Shown here: in pieces, positions 45,883 to 55,097 of the stretch
Position numbering within the stretch: position 1 is the stretch's first letter
Layout: each line of letters starts with the position of its first letter
Source of the DNA: Streptomyces sp. HD
GTDB lineage: Bacteria > Actinomycetota > Actinomycetes > Streptomycetales > Streptomycetaceae
DNA: 64,000 nt
Direction: 5' to 3'
Assembly: GCF_028369295.1 (NCBI RefSeq)
Contig: NZ_JAQMYP010000008.1
Coordinates: 62,001 to 126,000, forward strand
The notes under the pieces: model-generated
The model's input: the letters and a program-made list of their open reading frames with translations, nothing else
What the model was told of the DNA's origin: nothing
Database searches by the model: none
Program-made: the position numbers and the translations under genes

Positions 45883-47334
45883 ATGGCCGACCGCTATCTG
45901 AGCTTCACCGGCACCACACCCGGCCGCTTCCTCACCCGCCGTCTCGGATTGCCCCAGCCCTCGCCACTGAAACGCTGGTCGGCCGAGCGACCCTCGCTGC
46001 CGGGCGACCGGCTGCTGCTCACGGCCGGCAAGTCGGACCTGGACCTGACGTCGGCGAACCTCGACCTGACGGCGTCCTCCGAGAAGCCCGCCGCCGTCGT
46101 CCTGGACGCCACCGGAGTCCGGGACGTCGACACGCTCGCCGAAGTCCACGCCGCCCTCCGCCCCGTCGTACGGTCCGTCGCCGAGAGCGGCCGGATCGTC
46201 GTGCTCGGCGCGCCCCTCGACCCCGCCGACCATCACCAGGCTGCCGTCCAGCAGGCCCTGGAGGGCTTCACCCGCTCCCTCGGCAAGGAGGTCGGCCGGG
46301 GCAGGACCGTGAATCTCGTCCGGCTGACGGACGCACACGCCGCCGAGTCGACCCTCCGCTTCCTCCTCTCCCCCAAGTCGGCTTACGTCAGTGGGCAGGT
46401 CATCGAGGTGGGTGCGGCCGAGGTGGGCGGCTCGGCCGAGGTGGGTCCGGTCGAGACGGGCTCGGCCGAGGTGGGTCCGGTCGAGACGGGCTCGGCCGAG
46501 GGGGAGGCCTCCGAGACGGGCTCGGCTCAGTCCGCAGACGCCGCGTCCGGCGCCCCCGCTCGCTCCCTGACCAGCCCCGGCCCCTCCCCCTACGACCCCG
46601 ATCGCCCCCTGGCCGGCCGCACGGCCCTGGTCACCGGCGCCGCGCGCGGCATCGGGGAGGCCGTCGCCGAGACGCTGGCCAGGGACGGGGCCCGGGTCGT
46701 CGTACTCGACGTGCCGCAGGCCGAGCAGGACGCCCGGCGCGTGGCCGACCGGCTCGGCGGCACCGCCCTCGCGCTCGACATCACCGCACCCGACGCCGGT
46801 GAACGCATCGCGGCCGCGCTGCCCGACGGGATCGACGTCCTGGTCCACAACGCCGGGATCACCCGCGACCGACGGCTGGTCAACATGCCCGCCGAGCGCT
46901 GGAGTTCGGTGCTGGACGTCAACCTCGCGAGCGTGCTGCGCACGACGGACACGCTGCTGGCGCGCGGGACGCTGCGGCGCGGCGGCCGGATCGTGGCGAC
47001 GGCGTCGATCGCGGGGCTGGCCGGGAACGCCGGGCAGACCAACTACGGTGCGAGCAAGGCGGGCGTCGCCGGCCTGGTCCGCTCCCTCGCGCCGCGCGCG
47101 CTCGCCGAGCACGGGGTGACGGTCAACGCGGTCGCGCCGGGCTTCATCGAGACCAGGATGACCGCCGCGGTTCCGCTGTTCATCCGGGAGGCGGGGCGCC
47201 GGATGAACTCCCTCGCGCAGGGCGGAGTGCCGGTCGATGTCGCCGAGACGATCGCGTGGTTGGCGGATCCGGGCTCCGGTGCCGTCAACGGGCAGGTCGT
47301 ACGGGTATGCGGCCAGAGCCTGCTGGGGGCCTGA
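45883..47334 (+). CDS. High-molecular-weight 3-oxoacyl reductase (FabG4-like, two Rossmann domains)
   Basis: A 483-aa SDR. Residues ~1-175 are a degenerate Rossmann domain without a glycine motif. Residues ~178-240 are a repetitive Glu/Gly/Ser/Thr linker. Residues ~243-483 are an active ketoreductase: TGAARGIG cofactor loop, NAG, and catalytic Ser...YGASK. This matches FabG4 (HMwFabG) of mycobacteria, which reduces long-chain 3-oxoacyl-CoA with NADH. The next gene starts inside its stop codon (TGATG), so it is cotranscribed with the MaoC hydratase. Confidence 0.9.
   Translation: MADRYLSFTGTTPGRFLTRRLGLPQPSPLKRWSAERPSLPGDRLLLTAGKSDLDLTSANLDLTASSEKPAAVVLDATGVRDVDTLAEVHAALRPVVRSVAESGRIVVLGAPLDPADHHQAAVQQALEGFTRSLGKEVGRGRTVNLVRLTDAHAAESTLRFLLSPKSAYVSGQVIEVGAAEVGGSAEVGPVETGSAEVGPVETGSAEGEASETGSAQSADAASGAPARSLTSPGPSPYDPDRPLAGRTALVTGAARGIGEAVAETLARDGARVVVLDVPQAEQDARRVADRLGGTALALDITAPDAGERIAAALPDGIDVLVHNAGITRDRRLVNMPAERWSSVLDVNLASVLRTTDTLLARGTLRRGGRIVATASIAGLAGNAGQTNYGASKAGVAGLVRSLAPRALAEHGVTVNAVAPGFIETRMTAAVPLFIREAGRRMNSLAQGGVPVDVAETIAWLADPGSGAVNGQVVRVCGQSLLGA
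46441..46500 (+). repeat. Exact 30-bp in-frame tandem repeat in the fabG4-like linker
   Basis: Two identical 30-bp units (46441-46470, 46471-46500) encode the decapeptide VGPVETGSAE twice, with imperfect copies on both sides. It lies in the linker between the two Rossmann domains, so length changes would not disturb either fold. Confidence 0.9.
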
Positions 47335-48233
47335 TGTCTCTCGTCCTCACGACTCCTCCTTCCCTTCCGCCCCTGCTCGCCCGGGGCGCCCTGCTCTCAC
47401 TCTTCAAACGTCCCGCACCGGACGCGGAGTTCCCGCGTACCCGACTCGTGCTGGGCAATCTGCGCGTCGACCTCGCGCGCCTCGCCGCGTACGAGAGGGT
47501 GTGCGGGTTCCCCACCGGGGAGGACGCCCTGCCGGTGACGTATCCGCATGTGCTCGGCTTCCCGCTGGCGATGCGGCTGATGAGCGGCCGGGACTTCCCA
47601 CTCCCCCTGCTCGGCCTCGTCCACACGTCGATCACGATCACCCAGCACCGGGCGGTCACCGCCACCGGAGAGTACGAACTCTCCGTGCACATCGACGGGT
47701 TGGCGCCGCATCGGCGCGGTACCGAGGCGGCCGTGATCACCGAGATGCGGGTCGATGACGAGGTCGTGTGGGCGTCGCGCAGCACATATCTGGCGCGGCA
47801 CCGCACCCGGCAGCAGGCCACCGAGCCTGCCAGGAGTGCCGGGAGTGCCGAGCCTGCCGAGGCCGTGGCGGGAGCGAAGGAGGTCGCCGAGAAGGCACCC
47901 ACGCCGCTGCCCGAGGTCGCCGAATGGCGTATCGCCGGGGATGTCGGCCGTCGCTACGGTGCCGCTTCCGGCGACCGCAACCCCATCCATCTCCACCCCC
48001 TCACCGCCCGCCTCTTCGGCTTCCCGCGTGCCATCGCGCACGGCATGTGGACGGTGGCCCGCTGCCTCGCCGCGCACGGGGTGCCCGCGCGGGCCCGGGT
48101 GGAGGCGCAGTTCAGGGCGCCGGTGCTGTTGCCGGGGACGGTGACGTACGCGGCCGACGGCGGGCGGTTCGAGCTGCGGGGCGGGTCGGCGCAGCGCCTG
48201 CACATGGCCGGGCGCGTTCATCCGCTCGTCTGA
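47334..48233 (+). CDS. MaoC-family (R)-hydratase (HtdX-like)
   Basis: A 299-aa double-hotdog dehydratase. The hydratase-2 motif is in the C-terminal half: AASGDRNPIHLHPLTARLFGF followed by AIAHGMW, with the catalytic Asp and His. It hydrates or dehydrates (R)-3-hydroxyacyl thioesters next to the FabG4-like step. An Ala/Glu-rich linker (~165-190) splits the two hotdog domains. The ATG lies in the fabG4 stop (TGATG). The 3' end overlaps the convergent tetR gene by 16 bp. Confidence 0.9.
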   Translation: MSLVLTTPPSLPPLLARGALLSLFKRPAPDAEFPRTRLVLGNLRVDLARLAAYERVCGFPTGEDALPVTYPHVLGFPLAMRLMSGRDFPLPLLGLVHTSITITQHRAVTATGEYELSVHIDGLAPHRRGTEAAVITEMRVDDEVVWASRSTYLARHRTRQQATEPARSAGSAEPAEAVAGAKEVAEKAPTPLPEVAEWRIAGDVGRRYGAASGDRNPIHLHPLTARLFGFPRAIAHGMWTVARCLAAHGVPARARVEAQFRAPVLLPGTVTYAADGGRFELRGGSAQRLHMAGRVHPLV

Positions 48234-48880
48234 GCCGCGGCCTCCGGCGGTGTCCATGGCCGGCCGGCCATGAGGTTGCCCAGGCCCGACCACGCAAAGT
48301 TCATCAGGGTGGCCGCCGCCTCGGTCTCCGTCACGCCCGGCGTGGCGTTGGCCCAGGCGGCGAGCGACTCGGCGGCGCCGACCAGCGCCTCGGCGAGACC
48401 GGCGATCTCGCGCTCGGGCAGGTCGGGGTCGCGATGGGCCTCCCGGGCCGCCGCGAGGATCAGCTCGGTCACGAACGCCACGATCTCCGCGCGCATCACC
48501 GCGACCTCGGAGGCGAAGGGCTCCCCGTGGGTGCGGGCCTGCAGATGCAGGACGGACCAGCCGTCCGGGTTCTGCGCGGTGTGCGTGAAGAACGACCGCA
48601 GCCCGTCCCAGAGTTGCCGGTCCGCGGGCAGCTCGGGGTGGACGCCCGCCCGCACGGCCGCGGTGAGCGCGGCTGCCTCGCGGCGGATGCAGGCCGTGAA
48701 CAGGTCTTCCTTCGAATTCAGGTACAGGTACACCAACGGCTTGGACACGCCCGCCAGTTCGGCGATCTCGTCCATCGACGCGGCCATGTACCCCCGCTGA
48801 CCGAAGGTCCGCACGGCGGCGTCCAGCATCTGCTGCTCACGGACGGCACGCGGCATCCGCTTGGTCTTCACAGCACCCAT
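48218..48880 (-). CDS. TetR-family transcriptional regulator
   Basis: A 220-aa regulator with HTH AASMDEIAELAGVSKPLVYLYLNSKEDLF. ATG 48880 (MGAVKTKRMPRA) begins just before the HTH domain. The gene is convergent with and overlaps the maoC gene, and probably controls the thiolase/fabG4/maoC locus through the twin dyads at 45.83-45.85 kb, possibly with an acyl-CoA as ligand. Confidence 0.9.
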   Translation of the reverse strand: MGAVKTKRMPRAVREQQMLDAAVRTFGQRGYMAASMDEIAELAGVSKPLVYLYLNSKEDLFTACIRREAAALTAAVRAGVHPELPADRQLWDGLRSFFTHTAQNPDGWSVLHLQARTHGEPFASEVAVMRAEIVAFVTELILAAAREAHRDPDLPEREIAGLAEALVGAAESLAAWANATPGVTETEAAATLMNFAWSGLGNLMAGRPWTPPEAAAQTSG

Positions 48881-48939
48881 GCCGATTAGCGTACGGGCCG
48901 GGAGGGGTGTTCCCACCCGGCCCGCTGCAACCTGCTCCT

Positions 48940-50289
48940 CTACTCCTCGCCGCTCACGTCGTCCACGAGCCGCGCGAGCCGCTCCGTCCGGTCCACCCAC
49001 GGCTGCCCGTCGCCGGACGGCAGGGCCGTCAGCCGGGGCAGCAGCTGGGCGGTGAGCAGGGTGGACAGGGCGGAGGTGTCGGCGCCCGTGCCGTCGGTCC
49101 GGACGACCACCGGCTGCGGGGCCCTCCCGGCGAGCTTCGCGCCCACCTCCAGGCGGCGCCTGGCCAGTTCGTACTGCAGCACGGCGCGGTTGTCGCGGTA
49201 GGCCTTGGCGAGGGCGCGCTGGGCGCGGGCCTCGTTCTCGGCGGCGATCAGACCGCTGCGGCCCCGCGTCTCGATCTCGAACCGGACGCGCTGGGCGTTG
49301 GTCTCCTGCTGCTCAAGCAGCTGGGCGACCTCCTCGCGGGCCCGGTTCAGCGCGGCCTTGACCTCGACGATCCGGGCGTCCCGCACCTTCTTGGCACGCT
49401 CGATGTCCATGCCCAGCTGGTCGATCCGGCGCTTGCGGATCAGCCCCCACTCCTGGTCGTACGCGGTGCGCTCCTTGGCGATGCGCTCCCGGGTGGCCAG
49501 GTGCTGCTGGTACTGCGCCGGCAGCTGCACATCCGGGATGTTGCAGCCGGTGATGCGCACGCCGTAGCCGGAGAGCTGGCGGTTGAGGAGCTCCTGCATG
49601 TCGGCCACGTCCGAGCCGCGCAGGTCGTACGCCCGCTCGGTGCGCATCAGACGCGCCCGCTGCCGGATCGCGTCCTGTACGGCGCTGGAGAGCACCAGGT
49701 CGAAGTTGCCCGCGCCGATGGTGCGGACGAACAGCACGGCATCGGTGATGCGGAACTTCAGGAAGAACTCGATCGAGCGCAGCGGGACGTTCTCCTGCGT
49801 GGGGCAGGCCATCACCGGGGCCGAGTAGGGGATCTCGGTGGCGGTGTCGACGACGAAGTCGACGCGGGACCACGGGTGCCACAGGTAGTGGCGGCCGGCG
49901 TCCAGGGTGCGGGTGACGGCGCCGTAGCGGGTCAGCACGCCGTTGGTGCCCTGCTCGATCTCGACGATCGAGGAGCGCCACCACCACAGCGCGCCGATCA
50001 GCAGCAGGACGACACCGCCGACGTAGCAGAGGGTGGCGAGGGCGCCGTAGGCGAGGTCTCCGGCGGTCGACTCGGCGTCCGCCCCGTGCAGGGACAGCAT
50101 CACGCCCATGAGCAGGGCGTACACGCCGAGCCACAGCGGCAGCATCCACCACAGACGGCGCCGGTGGCGGGGGATGATCACCGGGATCAGGGTGTCGGCC
50201 TCGCCGCCGCGCAGCAGCCGCGCGATCTCGCTCCAGGGAGCGACGGCCTCGGAGACGACCGACCTGCGGTGGGAACGGGCGGTGCTCAC
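48940..50289 (-). CDS. SPFH/band-7 membrane protein (second gene of pair)
   Basis: A 449-aa protein. Two membrane segments (LWWMLPLWLGVYALLMGVML and LATLCYVGGVVLLLIGALWWW) are followed by an SPFH domain (IVEIEQGTNGVLTRYGAVTRTLDAGRHYL) and a long helical coiled-coil region (~270-400). SPFH proteins build ring or cage assemblies in membranes. The GTG at 50289 overlaps the upstream SPFH gene stop by 4 nt, so the two products are probably made in a fixed ratio and co-assemble. Confidence 0.85.
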   Translation of the reverse strand: MSTARSHRRSVVSEAVAPWSEIARLLRGGEADTLIPVIIPRHRRRLWWMLPLWLGVYALLMGVMLSLHGADAESTAGDLAYGALATLCYVGGVVLLLIGALWWWRSSIVEIEQGTNGVLTRYGAVTRTLDAGRHYLWHPWSRVDFVVDTATEIPYSAPVMACPTQENVPLRSIEFFLKFRITDAVLFVRTIGAGNFDLVLSSAVQDAIRQRARLMRTERAYDLRGSDVADMQELLNRQLSGYGVRITGCNIPDVQLPAQYQQHLATRERIAKERTAYDQEWGLIRKRRIDQLGMDIERAKKVRDARIVEVKAALNRAREEVAQLLEQQETNAQRVRFEIETRGRSGLIAAENEARAQRALAKAYRDNRAVLQYELARRRLEVGAKLAGRAPQPVVVRTDGTGADTSALSTLLTAQLLPRLTALPSGDGQPWVDRTERLARLVDDVSGEE

Positions 50290-51938
50290 TGGGCGGCCTC
50301 CTCGGCGGGCTCGGTCAGGTCGGTCGGTTCGGCGCCGTCGGGTGCCTCGGCCGGGCCGGGCATCTCCGGCACGGTGGGCCGGTCGGCGGCCAGCAGCGCG
50401 CCGATCTCCGTCTCACGCGCGGCGATCCGCTCGGACACCTCGGTGAGCCGCGACCGCACGGCGGCCATGTCCTCGTCGCTGAACAGCTCCGTGCCGCGCT
50501 CGCCGACCAGTTCGCGGGCCAGCTCCAGGAAGTCGATCCCGGCGGCACCGCCGCCGTCCGATGCGCCGCCGATGCGCACCAGGCGCGGCAGATGGTCGGC
50601 GACCTGCTCCAGGGTGTCCAGCACCTGCTGCTGGTAGCGGTACTCCAGGATCTCCGGCGCCTCCGCGGCCGTCACCGCGCGGATGTCGAGGGCCTGTGCC
50701 TCCAGGAGGGCCGCGTTGGCCTTCGCCTCCGACTCGGCCTGGACGTAGCGCTGGCGGGCGAGGGCCTCGGCGCGGTTGGTCTCGCGCTCCACGGCCGTGT
50801 CCATCTGGGCCTGGTACTGGGCGATGTCGGCCTGGATCGCGGAGAGCGTCTCCAGGCTGGAGGCCAGTTCCCGGGTGAGGTCGCCCTCGTCCTGCTCCTT
50901 GCGGAGCTGGAGCGCGTACTCGTGTGTGTACGCCTCCTTGGCCACCCGCACCATCTCGGGGGCCGCCAGGTCCATGCGGTAGCGCTGGTCGGAGGGCTCG
51001 GCGTGGGTGATGTTGGCGTTGGTCAGCTCGACGGCCGGGCGGAACTGCTGGTTGAGCTGCTCCAGCAGCCGGCCGCTGTCCTCGCCGACCATGTCGTAGA
51101 TACCGGCGGCCTCCTGCTCGTAGATGAGGCTGCGGATCGTCTCGCTCACGGCGTTGCTCAGCTTCTCCTCGAAGCCGCGCACCGCGCCCAGTGTGTAGAC
51201 GAACTCGGTGGGGTCGCTGATCCGGAACTGGATGAACAGGTCGATCGACGCCTTCACGCCGCCCTTGGTCGGCGCCTCGCGCACCGGCGCGTTGAACGGG
51301 TACTCGATCGTGGTGTTGACGATGTACGACACCCGCTTCCACGGGCTCAGCAGCACGATCCGGCCCGGGCCGACCACCTTCTCCAGCTTGCCGAAGCGGG
51401 TGATCAGCGCCTGGCAGCCGTCCGGCACCATGACCATGCCCTGCCGCCACCAGACGAAGGCGACGGCGAGGAGGGCGATGACCCAGTAGTGCACGCCGAA
51501 CAGCGGGTTGGTCAGGACGTCGTCACCCGCGGCCCCGACCAGCGCCGCGCCCACCGCGCCCAGCACGAGCAGGGTCAGCACGGGCAGCATGGAGATGATC
51601 GAGCGGCCCTTGGGGATCACCATCGGGCAGATGGCGTGCACCACCTCGCCGTTCTCGCGCACCTGCTCGCTGCGGCCGAGCGCCTCCCCCGCCTCGTCCA
51701 GCGGCACCGTCTTCTGCCGCATGACGGTGGAGGTGGTGCCGCCCTGTTCCCGGGCGGCCAGGAAGTCGGCCGGGTCGATGGCCCAGCCCTCCGCGTCGTA
51801 CTCCTCGCCGGCTCCCCGGCTCCCGCGTCCGCCGGCCTGCCGTTGCAGTTCTTCCTGCGCGGCCTTCCGCGGATCGGTGCCGGAGGCGACGGCCTCGGCG
51901 ACGCGTCGTGCGCCCTGCTTGGCGCGCGCTCGTGCCAC
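50286..51938 (-). CDS. SPFH/band-7 membrane protein (first gene of pair)
   Basis: A 550-aa protein with a basic N-terminal ~100 residues, then two membrane segments (ISMLPVLTLLVLGAVGAALVG and YWVIALLAVAFVWW). The SPFH domain starts at GMVMVPDGCQALITRFGKLEKVVGPGRIVLL. A helical stalk follows, and the tail is Pro/Glu-rich. The start is GTG 51938 with AAGGGGGAA upstream. Being longer than its partner and paralogous to it, it recalls two-subunit SPFH complexes such as HflK/HflC, though no protease gene is adjacent. Confidence 0.85.
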   Translation of the reverse strand: MARARAKQGARRVAEAVASGTDPRKAAQEELQRQAGGRGSRGAGEEYDAEGWAIDPADFLAAREQGGTTSTVMRQKTVPLDEAGEALGRSEQVRENGEVVHAICPMVIPKGRSIISMLPVLTLLVLGAVGAALVGAAGDDVLTNPLFGVHYWVIALLAVAFVWWRQGMVMVPDGCQALITRFGKLEKVVGPGRIVLLSPWKRVSYIVNTTIEYPFNAPVREAPTKGGVKASIDLFIQFRISDPTEFVYTLGAVRGFEEKLSNAVSETIRSLIYEQEAAGIYDMVGEDSGRLLEQLNQQFRPAVELTNANITHAEPSDQRYRMDLAAPEMVRVAKEAYTHEYALQLRKEQDEGDLTRELASSLETLSAIQADIAQYQAQMDTAVERETNRAEALARQRYVQAESEAKANAALLEAQALDIRAVTAAEAPEILEYRYQQQVLDTLEQVADHLPRLVRIGGASDGGGAAGIDFLELARELVGERGTELFSDEDMAAVRSRLTEVSERIAARETEIGALLAADRPTVPEMPGPAEAPDGAEPTDLTEPAEEAAQ

Positions 51939-52151
51939 GGTTCCCCCTTGTGTTCCGATGCCCGTTCGCTGCGGGTCCCACTGGTGATACACCGGTCGGC
52001 CCGATGTGGTTCCAGTCATCCCACAGCATGATCCGGACAAGGGTAGGGGGTCGCCCCGCGCAGTTATCTATCGGTATCACCGCCGGAGCCGGAAGAGCGG
52101 GCGGCGCGGGAGAGACGGCAGCGCGGGAGAGACGGTGGCGCGGCGGCCCTG

Positions 52152-52463
52152 CTAGGCCTGGGAAGAAGCCTGGCCCTGCGCCTTGGCGGCCTCGTCGACC
52201 GCGTCGTCCTCCTGGCTGCGGTTCGCCTCCAGGTTGGCCTTCACCCGGTCGACCTTCTGCACGATCCGCACCGAGGCGCGGTCGCGTTCCTTACGCAGGA
52301 CGACGAAGCTGATCGGGGCCGAGATCAGCAGGGCGAGCAGGATGATCCACATGCCGTTGGAGGCGCCGAGGCCGCGCGGGGCGAGACCGGCGTAGACGAG
52401 GCCCCAGACGACCACGAGGCAGCCCACGAAGATTCCGAGGCGCATCAGCGTGTACCGGAGCAT
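52152..52463 (-). CDS. DUF4229 membrane protein
   Basis: A 103-aa protein with two hydrophobic segments (LGIFVGCLVVVWGLVYAGL and WIILLALLISAPISFVVL) and a charged C-terminal tail that looks helical (RIVQKVDRVKANLEANRSQ). This is the DUF4229 pattern common in actinobacteria; function unknown. ATG 52463 starts at MLRYTLMRL, the usual family start. Confidence 0.85.
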   Translation of the reverse strand: MLRYTLMRLGIFVGCLVVVWGLVYAGLAPRGLGASNGMWIILLALLISAPISFVVLRKERDRASVRIVQKVDRVKANLEANRSQEDDAVDEAAKAQGQASSQA

Positions 52464-52549
52464 CTCAATCCACTCTTCCGATTCCAAAAAGGGCCACTGT
52501 CCAGTGAAGCACGGAGCGCCACCGATCTTGCAGGGGGGTTGGCGCAGCC

Positions 52550-53074
52550 TCAGTCGAGCGGCAGCAGCATGATCACGTCGTCGCGGTCGTCGCCCGGTGC
52601 GAGGCGGATGGCGCTGGGGATGCGGCCGACCTCCTTGTAGCCGCAGGAGCCGTAGAAGCGCTCCAGGCCGAGGCCGCCGCGGCAGGTGAGCCGTACCGCC
52701 TCGATGCCGTCGAAGGTGCGGGCGGCCTCCTCGGCGGCGGCCAGCAGGTCGCGGCCGTAGCCCTTGCCCTGGTGCCGGGGGTGCACCATCACCGTGTACA
52801 GCCACACCCAGTGCGTCATCAGCCGGTGCGTGTTGAACGTGAAGAAGGCCGTCGTGACCACGTCCCCCGCCTCGTCGTGCCCGACCAGCAGTCGGCTGCG
52901 CCCCTCGGCCATCGCCGCGAAGTGCCGCACCAGCTCCGGCCGGACCACCTCCCGGGTCACGGGCGGCACGAAGCCGACGGCTCCGCCCGCGTTGGAGACG
53001 TCGGTCCACAGGTCGAGGATGCCGTCGCGCAGGGCGGGGGTGACGGCGGGATCGAGGGTGAAAGTAAGGGACAC
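52550..53074 (-). CDS. GNAT-family N-acetyltransferase
   Basis: A 174-aa GNAT enzyme. Acetyl-CoA-binding loop HPRHQGKGYGRDLLAAAEE (Q/R-x-x-G-x-G) follows the strand VWLYTVMVH. The substrate is unknown. It starts at GTG 53074 and ends 86 bp before the DUF4229 gene start; the udgX gene lies 17 bp upstream on the same strand and may be cotranscribed. Confidence 0.9.
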   Translation of the reverse strand: MSLTFTLDPAVTPALRDGILDLWTDVSNAGGAVGFVPPVTREVVRPELVRHFAAMAEGRSRLLVGHDEAGDVVTTAFFTFNTHRLMTHWVWLYTVMVHPRHQGKGYGRDLLAAAEEAARTFDGIEAVRLTCRGGLGLERFYGSCGYKEVGRIPSAIRLAPGDDRDDVIMLLPLD

Positions 53075-53090
53075 CTGGCCATAGTAGCCA

Positions 53091-53750
53091 TTACGCCAGC
53101 GCCCGCGCCGCCACCTTCAGATCGGCGACCAGCCCCTCGTACGCCGCCTCCCGGTCCGCGTCGTCGCGCGCCCGCAGCACCGAGGACGGATGCACCGTCG
53201 CCACCAGTCTCTCCTGCCGGCCGTGGACCTCCCGCTCCAGCACCGCCCCGCGCATCTCCCCGACCCGGAACGACGACCCCAGCAGCGCCTTCCCCGCGCT
53301 CGCGCCCAGCAGCACGATCAGCTCGGGCTTCACGACGGCCACCTCGGCGGCCAGCCAGGGACCGCACGCCGCCATCTCCCGGAGGGTCGGCGCCTTGTGG
53401 ATACGGCGTTTACGGGGTTCGGCCCGGGTGAACTTGAAGTGCTTGACGGCGTTGGTGACGTAGGCGTCCGCCGGGTCGATGCCGGCCTCCGCGAGAGCCC
53501 GGTCCAGCAGCTTCCCCGCGGGGCCGACGAACGGTTTGCCCTGGCGGTCCTCCTGGTCGCCGGGCTGTTCGCCCACGAGCATGACGCGGGCGTCGGCGGT
53601 GCCCTCGCCGAACACGGTCCGGGTCGCGTCCCGGTGCAGGGGGCAGCCACGGCAGTCGGCGGCGGCGCGACGCAGGGAGGGCAGTCCGGCACGAGAAGGG
53701 ACGAAGGGTTCCGCGGTGTAGGCGTCCTCGGGCGCTCGGGTGGTCACCAT
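53091..53750 (-). CDS. udgX: Uracil-DNA glycosylase UdgX
   Basis: A 219-aa family-4-like uracil-DNA glycosylase. Cluster cysteines lie in DCRGCPLH and elsewhere, motif A is GEQPGDQED, and motif B is VHPSSVLR. The diagnostic R-loop with KRRIHKAP is present; in mycobacterial UdgX its His forms a covalent bond with uracil-containing DNA. That residue sets it apart from ordinary Udg4. The start near 53750 (GTG/ATG cluster) is approximate. Confidence 0.9.
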   Translation of the reverse strand: MVTTRAPEDAYTAEPFVPSRAGLPSLRRAAADCRGCPLHRDATRTVFGEGTADARVMLVGEQPGDQEDRQGKPFVGPAGKLLDRALAEAGIDPADAYVTNAVKHFKFTRAEPRKRRIHKAPTLREMAACGPWLAAEVAVVKPELIVLLGASAGKALLGSSFRVGEMRGAVLEREVHGRQERLVATVHPSSVLRARDDADREAAYEGLVADLKVAARALA

Positions 53751-53839
53751 GGGGGCCGAGTACCCACCGTGGGCGCGGAGCCCCGGTCCCCATGCCGTCC
53801 TATGCGGTATCGCCCCGCGCCCTCAGGCGGCCGATGTGC

Positions 53840-55003
53840 TCACACGCGCATGGGCTGCGGGGACTCCCGACGCAGCGGGTCCGGGCCGTCGTAGTCCCGG
53901 ATCACCTCGTACCGCGTGTTGCGCTCCACCGGCCGGAACCCGGCGTCCCGGATCAGGTCCAGCAGGTCCTCGCGGGTCAGCTTGTTCGGGGTGCCGTAGT
54001 TGTCCGCGTCGTGGGTGATCTTGTACTCGACGACCGAGCCGTCCATGTCGTCGGCGCCGTGCTGAAGGGCCAGCTGGGCGGTCTGGACGCCGTGCATGAC
54101 CCAGAAGACCTTGACGTGCGGGACGTTGTCGAAGAGCAGACGGGAGACCGCGAAGGTCTTCAGGGCCTCGGCGCCGGTGGCCATCTGGGTACGGCCCTGG
54201 AGGCGGTTGCGTACCTTGCCGTCCTTCATGTCGACGAAGTCGTGCTGGTAGCGCAGCGGGATGAAGACCTGGAAGCCGCCGGTCTCGTCCTGGAGTTCAC
54301 GCAGGCGCAGGACGTGGTCGACGCGGTGGCGCGGCTCCTCGATGTGGCCGTACAGCATGGTGCACGGGGTCTTCAGACCCTTCTCGTGCGCCAGGCGGTG
54401 GATCCGGGACCAGTCCTCCCAGTGGGTGCGGTGGTCCACGATGTGCTGACGGACCTCCCAGTCGAAGATCTCCGCGCCGCCGCCGGTCAGCGACTCCAGG
54501 CCCGCGTCGATCAGCTCGTCGAGGATCTCCGAGGCCGACAGCCCGGAGATCGTCTCGAAGTGGTGGATCTCCGTGGCCGTGAAGGCCTTCAGCGACACGT
54601 TCGGCAGGGCGGCCTTCAGCTCCCGCAGCGAGCGCGGGTAGTAGCGCCACGGGAGGTTCGGGTGCAGGCCGTTGACGATGTGGAGCTCGGTGAGGTTCTC
54701 GCCCTCCATCGCCTTGGCGAGCTTCACCGCCTCCTCGATGCGCATCGTGTACGCGTCCTTCTCGCCCGGCTTGCGCTGGAAGGAGCAGTACGCGCACGAG
54801 GCCGTGCACACGTTGGTCATGTTGAGGTGGCGGTTGACGTTGAAGTGGACCACGTCGCCGTTCTTGCGCGTACGCACCTCGTGCGCGAGGCCGCCCAGCC
54901 ACGCCAGGTCGTCCGACTCGTACAGCGCGATGCCGTCCTCACGGGTCAGCCGCTCACCGGCCCTGACCTTCTCCTCCAGCTCGCGCTTGAGCCCGACGTC
55001 CAT
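53840..55003 (-). CDS. mqnE: Aminofutalosine synthase
   Basis: Radical-SAM enzyme joining SAM's adenosyl group to the MqnA product to give aminofutalosine. The 387-aa protein has cluster cysteines in CTASCAYC (C66, C70, C73) and family stretches NGLHPNLPWRYYP and LTGGGAEIFDW. It is paralogous to mqnC at 19.4-20.5 kb. ATG 55003 (MDVGLKRELEEKV) is chosen over longer readings. It is followed at a distance by udgX and preceded by an Lrp gene and the late menaquinone genes. Confidence 0.95.
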   Translation of the reverse strand: MDVGLKRELEEKVRAGERLTREDGIALYESDDLAWLGGLAHEVRTRKNGDVVHFNVNRHLNMTNVCTASCAYCSFQRKPGEKDAYTMRIEEAVKLAKAMEGENLTELHIVNGLHPNLPWRYYPRSLRELKAALPNVSLKAFTATEIHHFETISGLSASEILDELIDAGLESLTGGGAEIFDWEVRQHIVDHRTHWEDWSRIHRLAHEKGLKTPCTMLYGHIEEPRHRVDHVLRLRELQDETGGFQVFIPLRYQHDFVDMKDGKVRNRLQGRTQMATGAEALKTFAVSRLLFDNVPHVKVFWVMHGVQTAQLALQHGADDMDGSVVEYKITHDADNYGTPNKLTREDLLDLIRDAGFRPVERNTRYEVIRDYDGPDPLRRESPQPMRV

Positions 55004-55097
55004 GCCCTCAACCTTTCTCCGACAGCCCTGCCAACCGTACTCCCCCACCCTTCGGGCGGGCGGTGCCCCCAGACGGCCCTGAAAGGGGCCTACGCCC

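Noticed and set aside
42234..48233. Polyketide or non-ribosomal peptide cluster suggested by ligase, ketoreductase, thiolase and hydratase genes
   Set aside because: No carrier protein, ketosynthase module or tailoring set is present; the order matches the fadA2-fabG4-htdX lipid locus.
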